From positions 1-64,000 of the forward strand of contig DBFJJS010000006.1 in NCBI GenBank assembly GCA_048393055.1: a DNA stretch of 64,000 nt, read 5' to 3'. The notes below the pieces were generated by a model that saw only the letters and a list, made by a program, of their open reading frames with translations, was not told the DNA's origin and made no database searches. Position numbers and translations under genes: made by a program. This DNA comes from Faeciplasma sp048393055 (lineage in GTDB: Bacteria > Bacillota > Clostridia > Oscillospirales > Ruminococcaceae). Below, one piece after another: positions 43,501 through 51,486 of the stretch. The first letter of the stretch is position 1. Each line of letters opens with the position of its first letter.

Positions 43501-44846
43501 GAGCCGCAGCCGGAGGAGCATGCCTCGTTGAGCATTATCGTATCTACAGAGCCGCCCTTGAGCTTGATGCACTTCATATCCTGACCGCCGATATCGAGAA
43601 CGCAGTCTACCTGCGGGTCGAAAAACGACGCGGCTGTGCAGTGGGCTATTGTTTCCACCTCGCCCTCGTCAAGAGAAAACGCCGATTTTAAAAGAGATTC
43701 GCCGTATCCTGTCGAGCAGGAGCGAACGATATGCGCGCTTTCGGGAAGTCTTTTTCCAAGCTCGCCCATCGCTTTGATAGCGGTTTGCACAGGCGAGCCG
43801 AGGTTGTTTGCGTAATATGAAAACAGAAGCTGACCCTGTTCGCCTATGAGCGCAAGCTTTGTAGTCGTAGAGCCCGCGTCGATACCCAAAAAGCAGTTTC
43901 CGCAGTAGCTTTCAAGCTCAGCCTTCCCAACTACCGCCTGCTCGTGGCGGCGGCAGAACTCGTCGTATTCCTCCTGTGACGAGAAAAGAGGCTCGAGCCT
44001 CTTAAGCTCAAATTCCATATGTATTCCGGATTTCAGCCTGCTTATAAGCGCGTCGGGCGAGATCGCCTCGGCGTCCCCTGCCTCCAGCGCCGCTCCCATG
44101 GCGGGGAAGAGGTGGGAGTTGTCGGGGTCTACTATATTTTCCGGAGTGAGCTTGAGAGTTCTGATAAACGCCTTTTTCAGTTCCGGCAAAAAGTGAAGCG
44201 GTCCTCCCAAAAACGCAACGCACCCTCTTATCGGCTTGCCGCACGCAAGACCCGAGATCGTTTGGTTTACTACAGCCTGAAAAATAGACGCGGCTATATC
44301 GGCCCTTTCGGCGCCGTCGTTTATAAGCGGCTGTATGTCGGTCTTTGCAAAAACTCCGCACCTTGCTGCGATGGGGTATATCCTTTTATAATTTGCCGCC
44401 TCGTCGTTAAGACCCAAAGCGTCGGTCTGCAAAAGGGAAGCCATCTGGTCGATAAACGAGCCGGTGCCTCCCGCACAGACTCCGTTCATCCTTTCCTCAA
44501 GTCCGCCTCTGAAGTAAATGATCTTAGCGTCCTCTCCGCCCAGCTCTATCGCAACGTCTGTCTGAGGGGCGAGGCGCTCCAACGTAGTCGCGACAGCTGC
44601 GACCTCCTGTACAAACGGGATATTCAGCGCCTTGCCGATGTTTATCGAGCCTGAGCCGGTCACCTTCAGTCTCAGCTTAAAGTCACCCAAACGCTTTGCC
44701 GCTTCCTCCAAAAGCTCGGAAAGCGCAGACTGTATCTGCGCGCAATGGCGGCGGTACTCGCCGAAAAGTATATTGTCCCTGTCGTCAAGTATGACAAGCT
44801 TTACTGTTGTGCTTCCTATATCTATTCCTGCGCGATATGTATTCAT
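40533..44846 (-). CDS. 2-hydroxyacyl-CoA dehydratase activase-like giant protein
   Basis: A 1437-residue protein with two ASKHA ATPase domains in tandem: the first at about 4-265 (RAGIDIGSTTVKLVIL and GVCAGGTGSFIDQMA), the second at about 320-580 (FLGIDAGSTTTKLALIGEQG and NEACSSGCGSFIENFAQSLG). A cysteine cluster (THCNGCSNKCMLTI, then GNRCEKGLG) follows, then a DUF2229-like region and a C-terminal dehydratase-subunit-like half (GGCCRASNYVGFIRRAL; IVCIQPFACLPNHVVGKG). Known activators (HgdC type) use a 4Fe-4S cluster and ATP to send an electron to a dehydratase. Here activator and dehydratase-like parts sit on one chain, and no partner subunits are nearby. I start at ATG 44846 (GGGAGA upstream). 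Confidence 0.85.
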   Translation of the reverse strand: MNTYRAGIDIGSTTVKLVILDDRDNILFGEYRRHCAQIQSALSELLEEAAKRLGDFKLRLKVTGSGSINIGKALNIPFVQEVAAVATTLERLAPQTDVAIELGGEDAKIIYFRGGLEERMNGVCAGGTGSFIDQMASLLQTDALGLNDEAANYKRIYPIAARCGVFAKTDIQPLINDGAERADIAASIFQAVVNQTISGLACGKPIRGCVAFLGGPLHFLPELKKAFIRTLKLTPENIVDPDNSHLFPAMGAALEAGDAEAISPDALISRLKSGIHMEFELKRLEPLFSSQEEYDEFCRRHEQAVVGKAELESYCGNCFLGIDAGSTTTKLALIGEQGQLLFSYYANNLGSPVQTAIKAMGELGKRLPESAHIVRSCSTGYGESLLKSAFSLDEGEVETIAHCTAASFFDPQVDCVLDIGGQDMKCIKLKGGSVDTIMLNEACSSGCGSFIENFAQSLGYTAQEFAEKALFAEHPIDLGTRCTVFMNSNVKQAQKEGATVEDISAGLAYSVIKNALFKVIKLANAEDLGHNIVVQGGTFFNKAVLRAFEKISGTEVVCPDISGIMGAFGAALIARDGYTGQKTSMLSIPEILALTYTTSTTHCNGCSNKCMLTINTFPGGRRHITGNRCEKGLGASVSGEKGPNVIAYKLSRIFDYPPLEDAPRGEIGIPRVLNIYENYPFWATFFRELGFKVVLSPKSSHKIYEFGMESIPSESECYPAKLSHGHVQWLIDHGVKTIFHPCVFYEHQEFSGAQNHFNCPIVISYPENLKNNVEGIADGSVRYIRPFIAFTDEDIAAKRLVEVCEKEWGIGAQEVRDAVHAAWQEQHKAKADIREKGKEVLKWMEDNHKLGIVLAGRPYHIDPEINHGIPEMISEYGLAVLSEDSLPIDFTPDKPLRVTDQWVYHSRLYAAAEFVRNRNDLELVQLNSFGCGLDAVTTDQVSEILECSNKLYTVLKIDEVSNLGAARIRIRSLLSAMNQRNRRNIVAKPQSAAYHRAEFTSQMRKGGYTILCPQMSPIHFELLEPVFKKHGYNIVILDNDNRTAIDTGLRFVNNDACFPSITVVGQIMEAILSGKYDTDRLAVIMSQTGGCCRASNYVGFIRRALEKVNLGHIPIISLNANGMEKNEGLKLSPSLILSAGKAVVYGDLFMRCLYRVRPYEAAAGSANALHDKWRKIAIDSLVNPKSKYSYKKVCQGIVNDFDDLKLKEGLIKPRVGVVGEILVKYMPLANNRLVDLLESEGAEAVVPDLMDFLNYCVYNLVYKHRFLGASFASAAIAKLCVRAIRLLRAPAIKALKNSRRFESPMKIEGIAELAKPIISLGNQYGEGWLLTGEMAELIKSGVPNIVCIQPFACLPNHVVGKGAIKALKKLYPQANIVAVDYDPGASEVNQFNRIKLMLSTAVKRLNESKAAQNEENASPILNEDESRAHLNKEPVKV

Positions 44847-44969
44847 GTAGTGAATTATCTCCCTAAAAACATTATAAATTATAAACCTTAAACAAATCAT
44901 TCTTAATTATTATATCATACTTTTTCGGGTTTGTGTGCTTTTTTATCGAAAAAAAGATAACGGTTTTGT

Positions 44970-45009
44970 GAAAAAATAAATGCCCGACCGCAAATCGGGT
45001 CAGGCATTT
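44970..45009 (-). terminator. Terminator of the GH43-GH31 operon
   Basis: AAATGCCCGACC (44978-44989) pairs with GGTCAGGCATTT (44998-45009). On the minus strand the stem is followed by ATTTTTT. Confidence 0.85.
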
Positions 45010-45022
45010 TGACTTTAAATCT

Positions 45023-47338
45023 TTAATTGTGTGAAATTATTTCGCAGCTCAGTTCTCGTCCGTCCGACGCAGTCAGAGCGCCGCTTTCCTGAGACCATGA
45101 AACCGTCGTCAGGCTGTACTCGCCGTTTTCGTAGCCGTAGCCGTCGCCGCTGTCCTCGTACAGCTCGAAGGAGCCGTCTTTCCCAGCGTAGACGATAAAC
45201 CTTACGTCGTCCGACGCATTGGTATGCGGCTTGTAGTCTGTTACAGGGATGACGCTTCCCTCGCGCACGAACACCGGGATTTCATCAAGAGCCGCGCTTA
45301 CGCTTATGAAACCGCCTCCGGTAAAGTATTCGCGGGTGTCCGCCCTGTACCAACCGCCGGCGGGAAGGTACACCTCTTTTACTGCCGCCTTGTTTGCACC
45401 GGCTGGTTGTGTTATGGGGCATATCATCATGCTCTTGCCGAACATATACTGGTCGCAGATATTTTTTGCAATGCCGTCGTCGGGATATTCAAAGCCGAGC
45501 GGGCGGATTATGGAGCCGTCGTTAAAATATGCTGCAGCCGCGGTGGAATAGATATAGGGGATGAGCTCGTAACGGCGGTGGTTCGCCTTTACAAGAGCGT
45601 CGTAATAGCTGCTGTCTTCCTTGTCCTCAAACGCCCAGGGCTCTCTGCGGCAGTCCGTTCCGTGTGCTCTGAACACCGGAAGATAGCTCGCCCATTGGTA
45701 CCATCTTACGTAAAGCTCCTTATAGTCAGGATCGGAAACGGTGTTGTCATAGTCGCCCTTCCAGTACCAGTTGACCGAGTTTTTCACGAAAAACGCACCT
45801 ATATCGGTCGTCCAGTAGGGAAGCCCCGACGCGCAAAAATTAAGCCCTGCCGCGATTTGACGGCGGAAGGTGTCCCACGACGCGCTGATGTCTCCCGACC
45901 AGAGCACGCAGGAAAGCCTTTGCTGACCTGTATACGCGCATCTTGTCAGATTTACTACGCGTTTTTTGTCGGTGCAGCCGCGTTGACCGTCATACAGAGC
46001 AAGCGCATGATAGAACGGGAAGGCGTTGAGCTTGTCAAAGTCAAACCGCTCCGATGCGGTCTGTATATATTCCTCATATGCCCTGCCCGGCTCGTGCCTG
46101 ACGACAAGATTCCACTCCGGAGTTACCGGTTCGCTGCTGTCGCACCACCATGCGTCCACGCCGTGGCAAAACAGGTTTTTGTTCACCTGATTCCAGTACA
46201 TTTGCCTTGCGCGGCTGTCAAACGCGTTGTAGTAGTCCTTGGTGCCGAGCATCAGACCCGCGTTGTCAAATTCATCGTAGTCCGGCGTGCCCGCGCTTGG
46301 GTTCGGCCAGATGGAGAGCATGAATTTTGCTCCTAAGGAGTGTATTTTTTCGATACTGCCGTCGGGGTCGGAATAGGATTGCGGGTTAAAGGATTTCTGC
46401 CCCCACTGACCGTCCGGCCAGGAGCACCAGTCCTGAACGATGCAGTCTATTCCTATGTCCCTGCGCCTGAACTCCTCAACAGTTTTTATTATCTCGTCAA
46501 AGCTTTCGTATCTTTCCTGCGACTGCCAGTATCCGAACGCCCATTTAGGAAGAAGCGGTGCCTTTCCCGTGAGCGTTCTGTAGCGCGCGATTACCTTGTC
46601 CGGCGAGCCGCCGCCCAAGAAGTAAAAGTCCATTTCGCTGTCCGCTTCGGTGTAAATATAGCTTCCGTATTCGTTGTCGCTTAGTATCAGCGGGCTGTAG
46701 GTGTCTATTAAAAGACCGTAGCCCTTTGAAGAGACAAGCACCGGCACAGCTATTTTGCGGTTTGCCTGATAGCAGTATACGGTCTTGCCGCGCAGGTTCA
46801 TAAAGCCTTCCTCGTGCTGCCCAAGACCGTACAGCGCTTCGCCGTCCTGCCAGCAAAGGTGCAGCCTTGTGTGAAAATACTGCCCGCTTTCTATCTTTTT
46901 GCTTCCTGTGACGACCTTTTTCTCGCCGTCGGCGGTTTTGACGGTTTCGGTCACGGCGTCGCCGGTTTTATACGCAGTAAAGCTCTCCAGCTCTCTTGAA
47001 TCCTTTTCCCGCTCCTTTAAAAGGAGCTCTCCGTCCGCGTTATAGTAGCTGTATGAGGAGGTGAGGGCATTTATTTTTATGGTAAGCGCGCTTGATTTAA
47101 AGACGATTTCGTCGTTTTTGCGGCAAAGCTCCCAGCCGCCGCAGGGTTTATTTAAGATAACTCCGGGCTTTTCGGAGTCGGAAAAGCATTCACCCGCCTC
47201 CGTGTATGATATCCTCACAATATCGTCCGACAGGGGGATTATCCTGTGGTTTGCCGCTTCGGAATTTAGATAAAGTATTCCTCCCTCCAGCCTGCAATCT
47301 GTGATTTCACTGCTTTTAGGCTTGAATGCATACAGCAT
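45023..47338 (-). CDS. Glycoside hydrolase family 31 (alpha-glucosidase/alpha-xylosidase type)
   Basis: A 771-residue GH31 enzyme without signal peptide. The N-terminal beta-sandwich (about 10-235) leads to the barrel start PLLPKWAFGYWQSQERY. The nucleophile is Asp400 in GVDAWWCDSSEP and the acid/base is Asp483 in LWSGDISASWDTFRRQIAAG. The C-terminal part has the usual YLPAGGWYRADTREYFTGGG and IPVFVREGSVIPV. The family includes alpha-xylosidase, alpha-glucosidase and alpha-galactosidase; the wording GLPYWTTDIGAFF is seen in several of these, so I do not choose. It follows the GH43 gene by 33 bases behind GGAGGAGAG. Confidence 0.93.
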   Translation of the reverse strand: MLYAFKPKSSEITDCRLEGGILYLNSEAANHRIIPLSDDIVRISYTEAGECFSDSEKPGVILNKPCGGWELCRKNDEIVFKSSALTIKINALTSSYSYYNADGELLLKEREKDSRELESFTAYKTGDAVTETVKTADGEKKVVTGSKKIESGQYFHTRLHLCWQDGEALYGLGQHEEGFMNLRGKTVYCYQANRKIAVPVLVSSKGYGLLIDTYSPLILSDNEYGSYIYTEADSEMDFYFLGGGSPDKVIARYRTLTGKAPLLPKWAFGYWQSQERYESFDEIIKTVEEFRRRDIGIDCIVQDWCSWPDGQWGQKSFNPQSYSDPDGSIEKIHSLGAKFMLSIWPNPSAGTPDYDEFDNAGLMLGTKDYYNAFDSRARQMYWNQVNKNLFCHGVDAWWCDSSEPVTPEWNLVVRHEPGRAYEEYIQTASERFDFDKLNAFPFYHALALYDGQRGCTDKKRVVNLTRCAYTGQQRLSCVLWSGDISASWDTFRRQIAAGLNFCASGLPYWTTDIGAFFVKNSVNWYWKGDYDNTVSDPDYKELYVRWYQWASYLPVFRAHGTDCRREPWAFEDKEDSSYYDALVKANHRRYELIPYIYSTAAAAYFNDGSIIRPLGFEYPDDGIAKNICDQYMFGKSMMICPITQPAGANKAAVKEVYLPAGGWYRADTREYFTGGGFISVSAALDEIPVFVREGSVIPVTDYKPHTNASDDVRFIVYAGKDGSFELYEDSGDGYGYENGEYSLTTVSWSQESGALTASDGRELSCEIISHN

Positions 47339-47371
47339 GTTCTCTCCTCCTTCATAATACCGCTTCGGCGG

Positions 47372-49183
47372 TTATTTTATATTCAAAGTGGTTGTGACCT
47401 TCTTGAGCTCCGGCTTTATGTCAAGCTCCTCCGTCATGTCAAGGACGGGCTCGCCGTATATATCGAAGTGCACGCGCCTTATTCCGCTTGATCTCGGACT
47501 GTTTACACCGGGACGGGCATGATATGTGTTCCATACCTTGCCGTAATCGTCGGTAACGTAAGCGTTGTGGCCCGGACCGTACTCGCCCTCGACGCTCCTT
47601 GAAGTAAGAAGCGGGTAGTTGGTCTTTACCCAGTTTGACGGGTCTAACAAATCTTTGCCCTTTTCAATTTTGAGGAGTCCTACGCAGTAGGTTGCGTCCA
47701 CAAGCGCGCTCGAAAAGCTCAGATATATCTTATCGCCGCGAATGAGCGCAAACGGTCCTTCGTCTACGAACGTATGGTTGTTTGCCCAGCCGTAATCCGG
47801 CTTTGAAAGCACAACCGGGTCGGTAAGGAGCTTCCACGGGTCGCTCGGGTCAAGCTTCGCAATATAAAGCCATGCTCCCAGGTCCTTAGGGACAAACTGA
47901 CGCTGAGACCACACTACATAGTAGTCGCCCTCCCACATAAAGCAGGTCATGTCAAGGGTTATTACCTTTCCCGCTTCGCAAAGCTCGCTGCCGTCCTTTT
48001 TGGTTACGCGCCTTGTTCTCGACCAGTCGTTTCTGTTCATCGGGTCGCCGCCGTCTTTAAGGACCATAAGGTGGCTTTCCTCCCAGAAGAACTCGCCCGG
48101 CGTAGCTCCGTGGAAAATGTAGAGCTTGCCGTTTATCTCGTGGAATTCCGGCGCCCAGAGAAGTCCGCCTATGCCCTCGTAGGTGTCCGAGTCGAGCAAA
48201 AGCACCTCCTCGGCGTCTACAAGACCCTCTATGGTGTCAGCACAGCGGATGTAAAGGGTGTGGTTGCCATCCGCGTCATTTGTGGCTATGAAGTAGTATT
48301 TGCCGTTCCATTTAGCGACGCATGGGTCGGCGCGGTTTATGGCTATGGGGAAGCTGTAATGCTCCTGGATAAGCTCGCCGTTAATTTTATAGGTTCCGGG
48401 GCGCGAAAAGTCCACTTCGGAAAGATTCCATTTTACGCGCTTTTCATCAGTCGAGCCGTCGGAATATCTGGCTAACGCCTTGACCGCTTCAAGCTCCTCG
48501 GCGGAGCTTGCGCTGATCTTGTCCGGCAGCTCTACGGCTACATTTACCGGCGTTGTGAGCTTGTTTTTAAGCTTAATGGCGATCTCGTCCGGAACGTCTA
48601 CCTGGCAGCATATGTTCGCGCCTTCGATTCCGGTGTCTGACGCGGCAGTCTGCCCTTCGCGGCGGTGCGGGCAACCCTCATTATTGGCGCATGGCTCGAC
48701 CTGCTCCGCCTTAAGCGAGCAAAGGTCGGTCATTTTGCATTTTCCCATCCCGGACTTTGTAGTATAGATTATCCTGTATGCGCCGCAGTTTTGACAGTAC
48801 TTCGCGTCTACCGTTTCAAGCTCCTCGTCGCAAAGCTTCACAAGACCCAGCTCCCTGTAGCTTAGAAAATCATCGGTCACTGCCAGCAGCGCGCAGCCGG
48901 CGCTTTGGGGGTCGGCGCTTCCGTCGCCCTCGGTGCGTATTGCGAAAACGCCGTAGCCGCCGTCCTTAAGCTCAAAAGCAAACGGAGACTTTAAGGATTT
49001 GGGGTTTAAAGAGCCGTCTTCGGCGTTTTCGGTTGCTCTGGCAAAGAATACGCCGGAATTATGGTTGAGTGGGATAAATCCTCCGTCTTCTTCAAGTGCA
49101 AGGTGCATGCTGTACGCAAGCTTTGCGTCGTAAATATCTGTTTCAAGAGGTTCTCTTGTATAGATTAAAAGCTTTTTTGACAT
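47372..49183 (-). CDS. Glycoside hydrolase family 43-like protein with Cys-rich N-terminus and Ig-like domain
   Basis: A 603-residue protein. Residues 1-200 form an N-terminal domain with at least nine cysteines (CQNCG, CKMTDLC, CANNEGC, ICC). Residues about 205-275 look like a bacterial Ig-like (Big_4) domain with LARYSDGST. The five-blade GH43-like domain (about 280-590) has the putative base Asp286 in INRADPCVAKWNGKYYFIA and putative acid Glu475 in FVDEGPFALIRGDKIYLSFS. GH43 members remove arabinose or xylose residues. I start at ATG 49183 (CGGAGG upstream), since the longer frame has no ribosome site. No signal peptide is seen. It heads the GH43-GH31 operon. Confidence 0.85.
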   Translation of the reverse strand: MSKKLLIYTREPLETDIYDAKLAYSMHLALEEDGGFIPLNHNSGVFFARATENAEDGSLNPKSLKSPFAFELKDGGYGVFAIRTEGDGSADPQSAGCALLAVTDDFLSYRELGLVKLCDEELETVDAKYCQNCGAYRIIYTTKSGMGKCKMTDLCSLKAEQVEPCANNEGCPHRREGQTAASDTGIEGANICCQVDVPDEIAIKLKNKLTTPVNVAVELPDKISASSAEELEAVKALARYSDGSTDEKRVKWNLSEVDFSRPGTYKINGELIQEHYSFPIAINRADPCVAKWNGKYYFIATNDADGNHTLYIRCADTIEGLVDAEEVLLLDSDTYEGIGGLLWAPEFHEINGKLYIFHGATPGEFFWEESHLMVLKDGGDPMNRNDWSRTRRVTKKDGSELCEAGKVITLDMTCFMWEGDYYVVWSQRQFVPKDLGAWLYIAKLDPSDPWKLLTDPVVLSKPDYGWANNHTFVDEGPFALIRGDKIYLSFSSALVDATYCVGLLKIEKGKDLLDPSNWVKTNYPLLTSRSVEGEYGPGHNAYVTDDYGKVWNTYHARPGVNSPRSSGIRRVHFDIYGEPVLDMTEELDIKPELKKVTTTLNIK

Positions 49184-49219
49184 GTTTTTTTGCCTCCGTT
49201 TATTTATTGATTTACACCT

Positions 49220-49248
49220 ATAATACATAATAATCCCGACTATTTCAA
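49220..49248 (-). promoter_or_regulatory. Promoter of the GH43-GH31 operon
   Basis: On the minus strand TTGAAA (49248-49243), a 17-base spacer and TATTAT (49225-49220), 36 bases upstream of the GH43 start. Confidence 0.65.
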
Positions 49249-49340
49249 TGATATTTAATAATTTCAGAGTTGATTTATTGAACCTGATTGACATAAATAA
49301 TGAAAATTGCTTTTTCACTTTAAATTTATAAAAAACACTC

Positions 49341-49369
49341 TTGACAAACGGTTAGCATATGGTTATAAT
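49341..49369 (+). promoter_or_regulatory. Consensus promoter of the aromatic amino acid operon
   Basis: TTGACA (49341-49346), exactly 17 bases, TATAAT (49364-49369). The transcript should start near 49376, leaving a leader of about 230 bases before the DAHP synthase start at 49606. Confidence 0.9.
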
Positions 49370-49407
49370 AATTCATGTGAAAAATACGCTGTTACGGAGA
49401 ACGTTTT

Positions 49408-49473
49408 ATGCTTAGAAATTACTTTTACAATGCATATTACTTTTACTTTACCACTTCTTTTCTTGTGTTGTAA
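49408..49473 (+). CDS. Tyr/Phe-rich attenuator leader peptide, 21 residues
   Basis: An ATG at 49408, seven bases after GGAGA (49396-49400), opens a 21-codon frame that stops at TAA 49471-49473. It begins MLRNYFYNAYYFYF and ends SFLVL. Tyr lies at residues 5, 7, 10, 11 and 13 and Phe at 6, 12, 14 and 18: nine of 21, with eight in the ten positions from 5 to 14. The gene sits 30 bases after the likely transcript start and just upstream of an antiterminator and terminator, ahead of DAHP synthase. This is the layout of a leader peptide that senses Tyr and Phe supply by ribosome stalling. No expression data were available. Confidence 0.85.
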   Translation: MLRNYFYNAYYFYFTTSFLVL

Positions 49474-49480
49474 AGGTGAT

Positions 49481-49530
49481 TTGTGTTGCAAAATAAACAG
49501 CGGAAAAATTTGTTTATAGGGGCTACACAG
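49481..49530 (+). promoter_or_regulatory. Predicted antiterminator of the aromatic operon leader
   Basis: TGTGTTGC (49482-49489) can pair with GCTACACA (49522-49529) with one mismatch, and ATAAACA (49493-49499) pairs perfectly with TGTTTAT (49511-49517) inside it. The upper arm uses the same bases as the left arm of the terminator, so the two exclude each other. A ribosome at the leader stop codon (49471-49473) would cover the left arm and let the terminator form; one stalled at Tyr/Phe codons would leave it free. Confidence 0.75.
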
Positions 49531-49554
49531 GTTGCACTTGTGTAGCTTTTTTAT
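49522..49554 (+). terminator. Attenuator terminator before DAHP synthase
   Basis: GCTACACA (49522-49529) pairs perfectly with TGTGTAGC (49539-49546), followed by TTTTTTATTT. It lies between the promoter and the first operon gene, about 50 bases before the latter. Confidence 0.88.
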
Positions 49555-49605
49555 TTGGCGCATGCGTAAACGCATACGGCAGATTCTACGGGAGGAGATC
49601 AAAAA

Positions 49606-50607
49606 ATGGTAGTAGCGTTGAAAAGAAATGTAAGCGAGGAAAAGAGAAATCAGCTTATACAGTGGTTAAAGGGCATGGGAATAGGAGTGCACATCTCGGA
49701 GGGCGAATACAGCACCGTGCTCGGTCTGATAGGAGACACCAGCAAGGTCGACAAGGATCTTATAGAAAGCCTCGATATAGTAGAATCGGTAACGAGGGTG
49801 TCGGAATCGTTCAAGTGCTGTAACCGCAAGTTCCATCCCGACGATACCGTAATCGATGTAAACGGCGTGAAGATAGGCGGAGGAAACTTCTGCATGATAG
49901 CGGGACCCTGCTCCGTTGAAAGCGAGGAGCAGATAGTAGAGGTGGCAAAGGCAGTGAAGGTTGCCGGAGCAAACATGCTCAGAGGCGGCGCGTTCAAGCC
50001 GAGGACCTCTCCGTACGATTTTCAGGGTCTTAAGGGCAAGGGCATAGAGCTTTTGAAGATAGCCCGCCGGGAGACCGGGCTTCCTATAGTTACGGAAATA
50101 ATGAGCGTTACTGACCTGCCTTTGTTTGACGATGTGGACGTATTGCAGGTCGGAGCGAGGAATATGCAGAATTTCGATCTGTTAAGGGAGCTTGGCAGGA
50201 CGAATAAGCCGATACTTTTAAAGCGTGGGCTTGCAAATACTCTGAAGGAGCTTCTGATGAGCGCCGAGTACATTATGGCGAGCGGAAACGAGAGGATAAT
50301 ACTATGCGAGCGCGGAATAAGGACCTACAGCGACTACACCAGAAACACCATGGACATTTCTGCTATACCCATGCTTAAGGAGCTTTCACATCTGCCCGTA
50401 ATAGCAGACCCGAGCCACGCTACAGGTCTTTCACGCCTTGTTCCGCCTATGGCGCTTGCCTCTGCCGCGGCGGGAGCGGACGGACTTATCATAGAGGTCC
50501 ACAACGACCCTATTCACGCTCTGTGCGACGGCGCTCAGTCATTAAGACCAGAGGAGTACGCCAGTCTTGCCAAAAAGGTAGAGGCGGTCAGAAAAGCAAT
50601 ATCCTAA
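49606..50607 (+). CDS. aroF: 3-deoxy-7-phosphoheptulonate (DAHP) synthase, type I-beta
   Basis: A 333-residue enzyme that joins phosphoenolpyruvate and erythrose 4-phosphate, the first step to chorismate. Residues 1-70 form a ferredoxin-like regulatory domain, which in related enzymes (Thermotoga type) binds Tyr. The barrel has MIAGPCSVESEEQI, MLRGGAFKPRTSPYDFQGLK, VGARNMQNFDLLRELG, the phosphate-binding KPILLKRGL, ICERGIRTY and PVIADPSHATG with metal-site residues. The ATG follows GGAGGAG. It is first in the eight-gene operon and lies behind the Tyr/Phe attenuator, so it is probably controlled at both transcription and enzyme level. Confidence 0.95.
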   Translation: MVVALKRNVSEEKRNQLIQWLKGMGIGVHISEGEYSTVLGLIGDTSKVDKDLIESLDIVESVTRVSESFKCCNRKFHPDDTVIDVNGVKIGGGNFCMIAGPCSVESEEQIVEVAKAVKVAGANMLRGGAFKPRTSPYDFQGLKGKGIELLKIARRETGLPIVTEIMSVTDLPLFDDVDVLQVGARNMQNFDLLRELGRTNKPILLKRGLANTLKELLMSAEYIMASGNERIILCERGIRTYSDYTRNTMDISAIPMLKELSHLPVIADPSHATGLSRLVPPMALASAAAGADGLIIEVHNDPIHALCDGAQSLRPEEYASLAKKVEAVRKAIS

Positions 50608-50652
50608 AGGAAGGAAAAGCATTGATTCTTTGATGATGCGGCGGTGAATTAC

Positions 50653-51486
50653 ATGCAGGTAGGAATAGTCGGACTGGGGCTTATAGGAGGCTCGTTTGCC
50701 AAGGCGTATAAGGCGGCGGGACACAGCGTTTACGCATACGACAGGGACGGCTCGGTTATGGATTACGCCGTTGTGAGCGAGACTATAGACGGCGCGCTTA
50801 CAAGGGAAAATATTTCTCGGTGCGACTTTGTGCTGATAGCCCTGTATCCAGAAAACGCAGTCGAGTATTTAAAGAGCGAGGCGGGGTATTTCGGCAAAAA
50901 GCCGATTGTTATGGACTGCTGCGGCACTAAGGAAAAGGTGTGCGGGGCGGGATTTGAGCTTGCGCGCGAATACTGCTTTACATTCGTAGGCGGGCATCCC
51001 ATGGCCGGAACTCAGTATTCGGGTTTAAAATACGCAAAAGCCAATATGTTTGTAAACGCGCCCATGGTAATCGTTCCGCCGGATTTTGACGACATAGTGC
51101 TTTTAAGCCGGGTAAAGGAGCTTTTAAGCCCTGCCGGAATAAAGAAAATAACCGTCACCACCGCAAAGGAGCACGACAGGATGATAGCGTTTACGTCGCA
51201 GCTTGCGCATGTGGTGTCCAACGCATACATAAAAAGCCCCACGGCCGGCTCGCACAAGGGCTTTTCCGCCGGAAGCTACAAGGATATGACAAGGGTGGCG
51301 TGGCTTAATCCGCAAATGTGGGCGGAGCTGTTTATTGAAAACAGGGAAAACCTTGTGCATGAGCTTGACATTCTGACAGCAAGCCTCGGCGAATACAGGC
51401 AGGCTATTTATGATTGCGACAAGGATAGGCTTACCGCTCTGCTTGCAGAGGGTAAACGCCTTAAAGAGGAGGTCGACGGCAGATGA
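50653..51486 (+). CDS. tyrA: Prephenate dehydrogenase
   Basis: A 277-residue enzyme that oxidises and decarboxylates prephenate to 4-hydroxyphenylpyruvate in Tyr synthesis. The NAD site is VGIVGLGLIGGSFAKAYK with the acidic end YAYDRDG. Catalytic-region patterns are FVGGHPMAGTQYSGLKYA and the helix FTSQLAHVVSNAYI. The C-terminal helical dimerisation domain is short and no ACT domain is visible. I start at ATG 50653 because GGCGGTGA, a good anti-16S match, lies six bases upstream; GTG 50644 lacks a site. Its stop overlaps the aroB start (ATGA). Confidence 0.93.
   Translation: MQVGIVGLGLIGGSFAKAYKAAGHSVYAYDRDGSVMDYAVVSETIDGALTRENISRCDFVLIALYPENAVEYLKSEAGYFGKKPIVMDCCGTKEKVCGAGFELAREYCFTFVGGHPMAGTQYSGLKYAKANMFVNAPMVIVPPDFDDIVLLSRVKELLSPAGIKKITVTTAKEHDRMIAFTSQLAHVVSNAYIKSPTAGSHKGFSAGSYKDMTRVAWLNPQMWAELFIENRENLVHELDILTASLGEYRQAIYDCDKDRLTALLAEGKRLKEEVDGR

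Noticed and set aside
49376..49605. T-box or TRAP-type control of the aromatic operon.
   Set aside because: No AGGGTGGNACCGCG-like T-box core and no run of GAG/TAG triplets were seen in the leader. The Tyr/Phe leader peptide explains the layout better.
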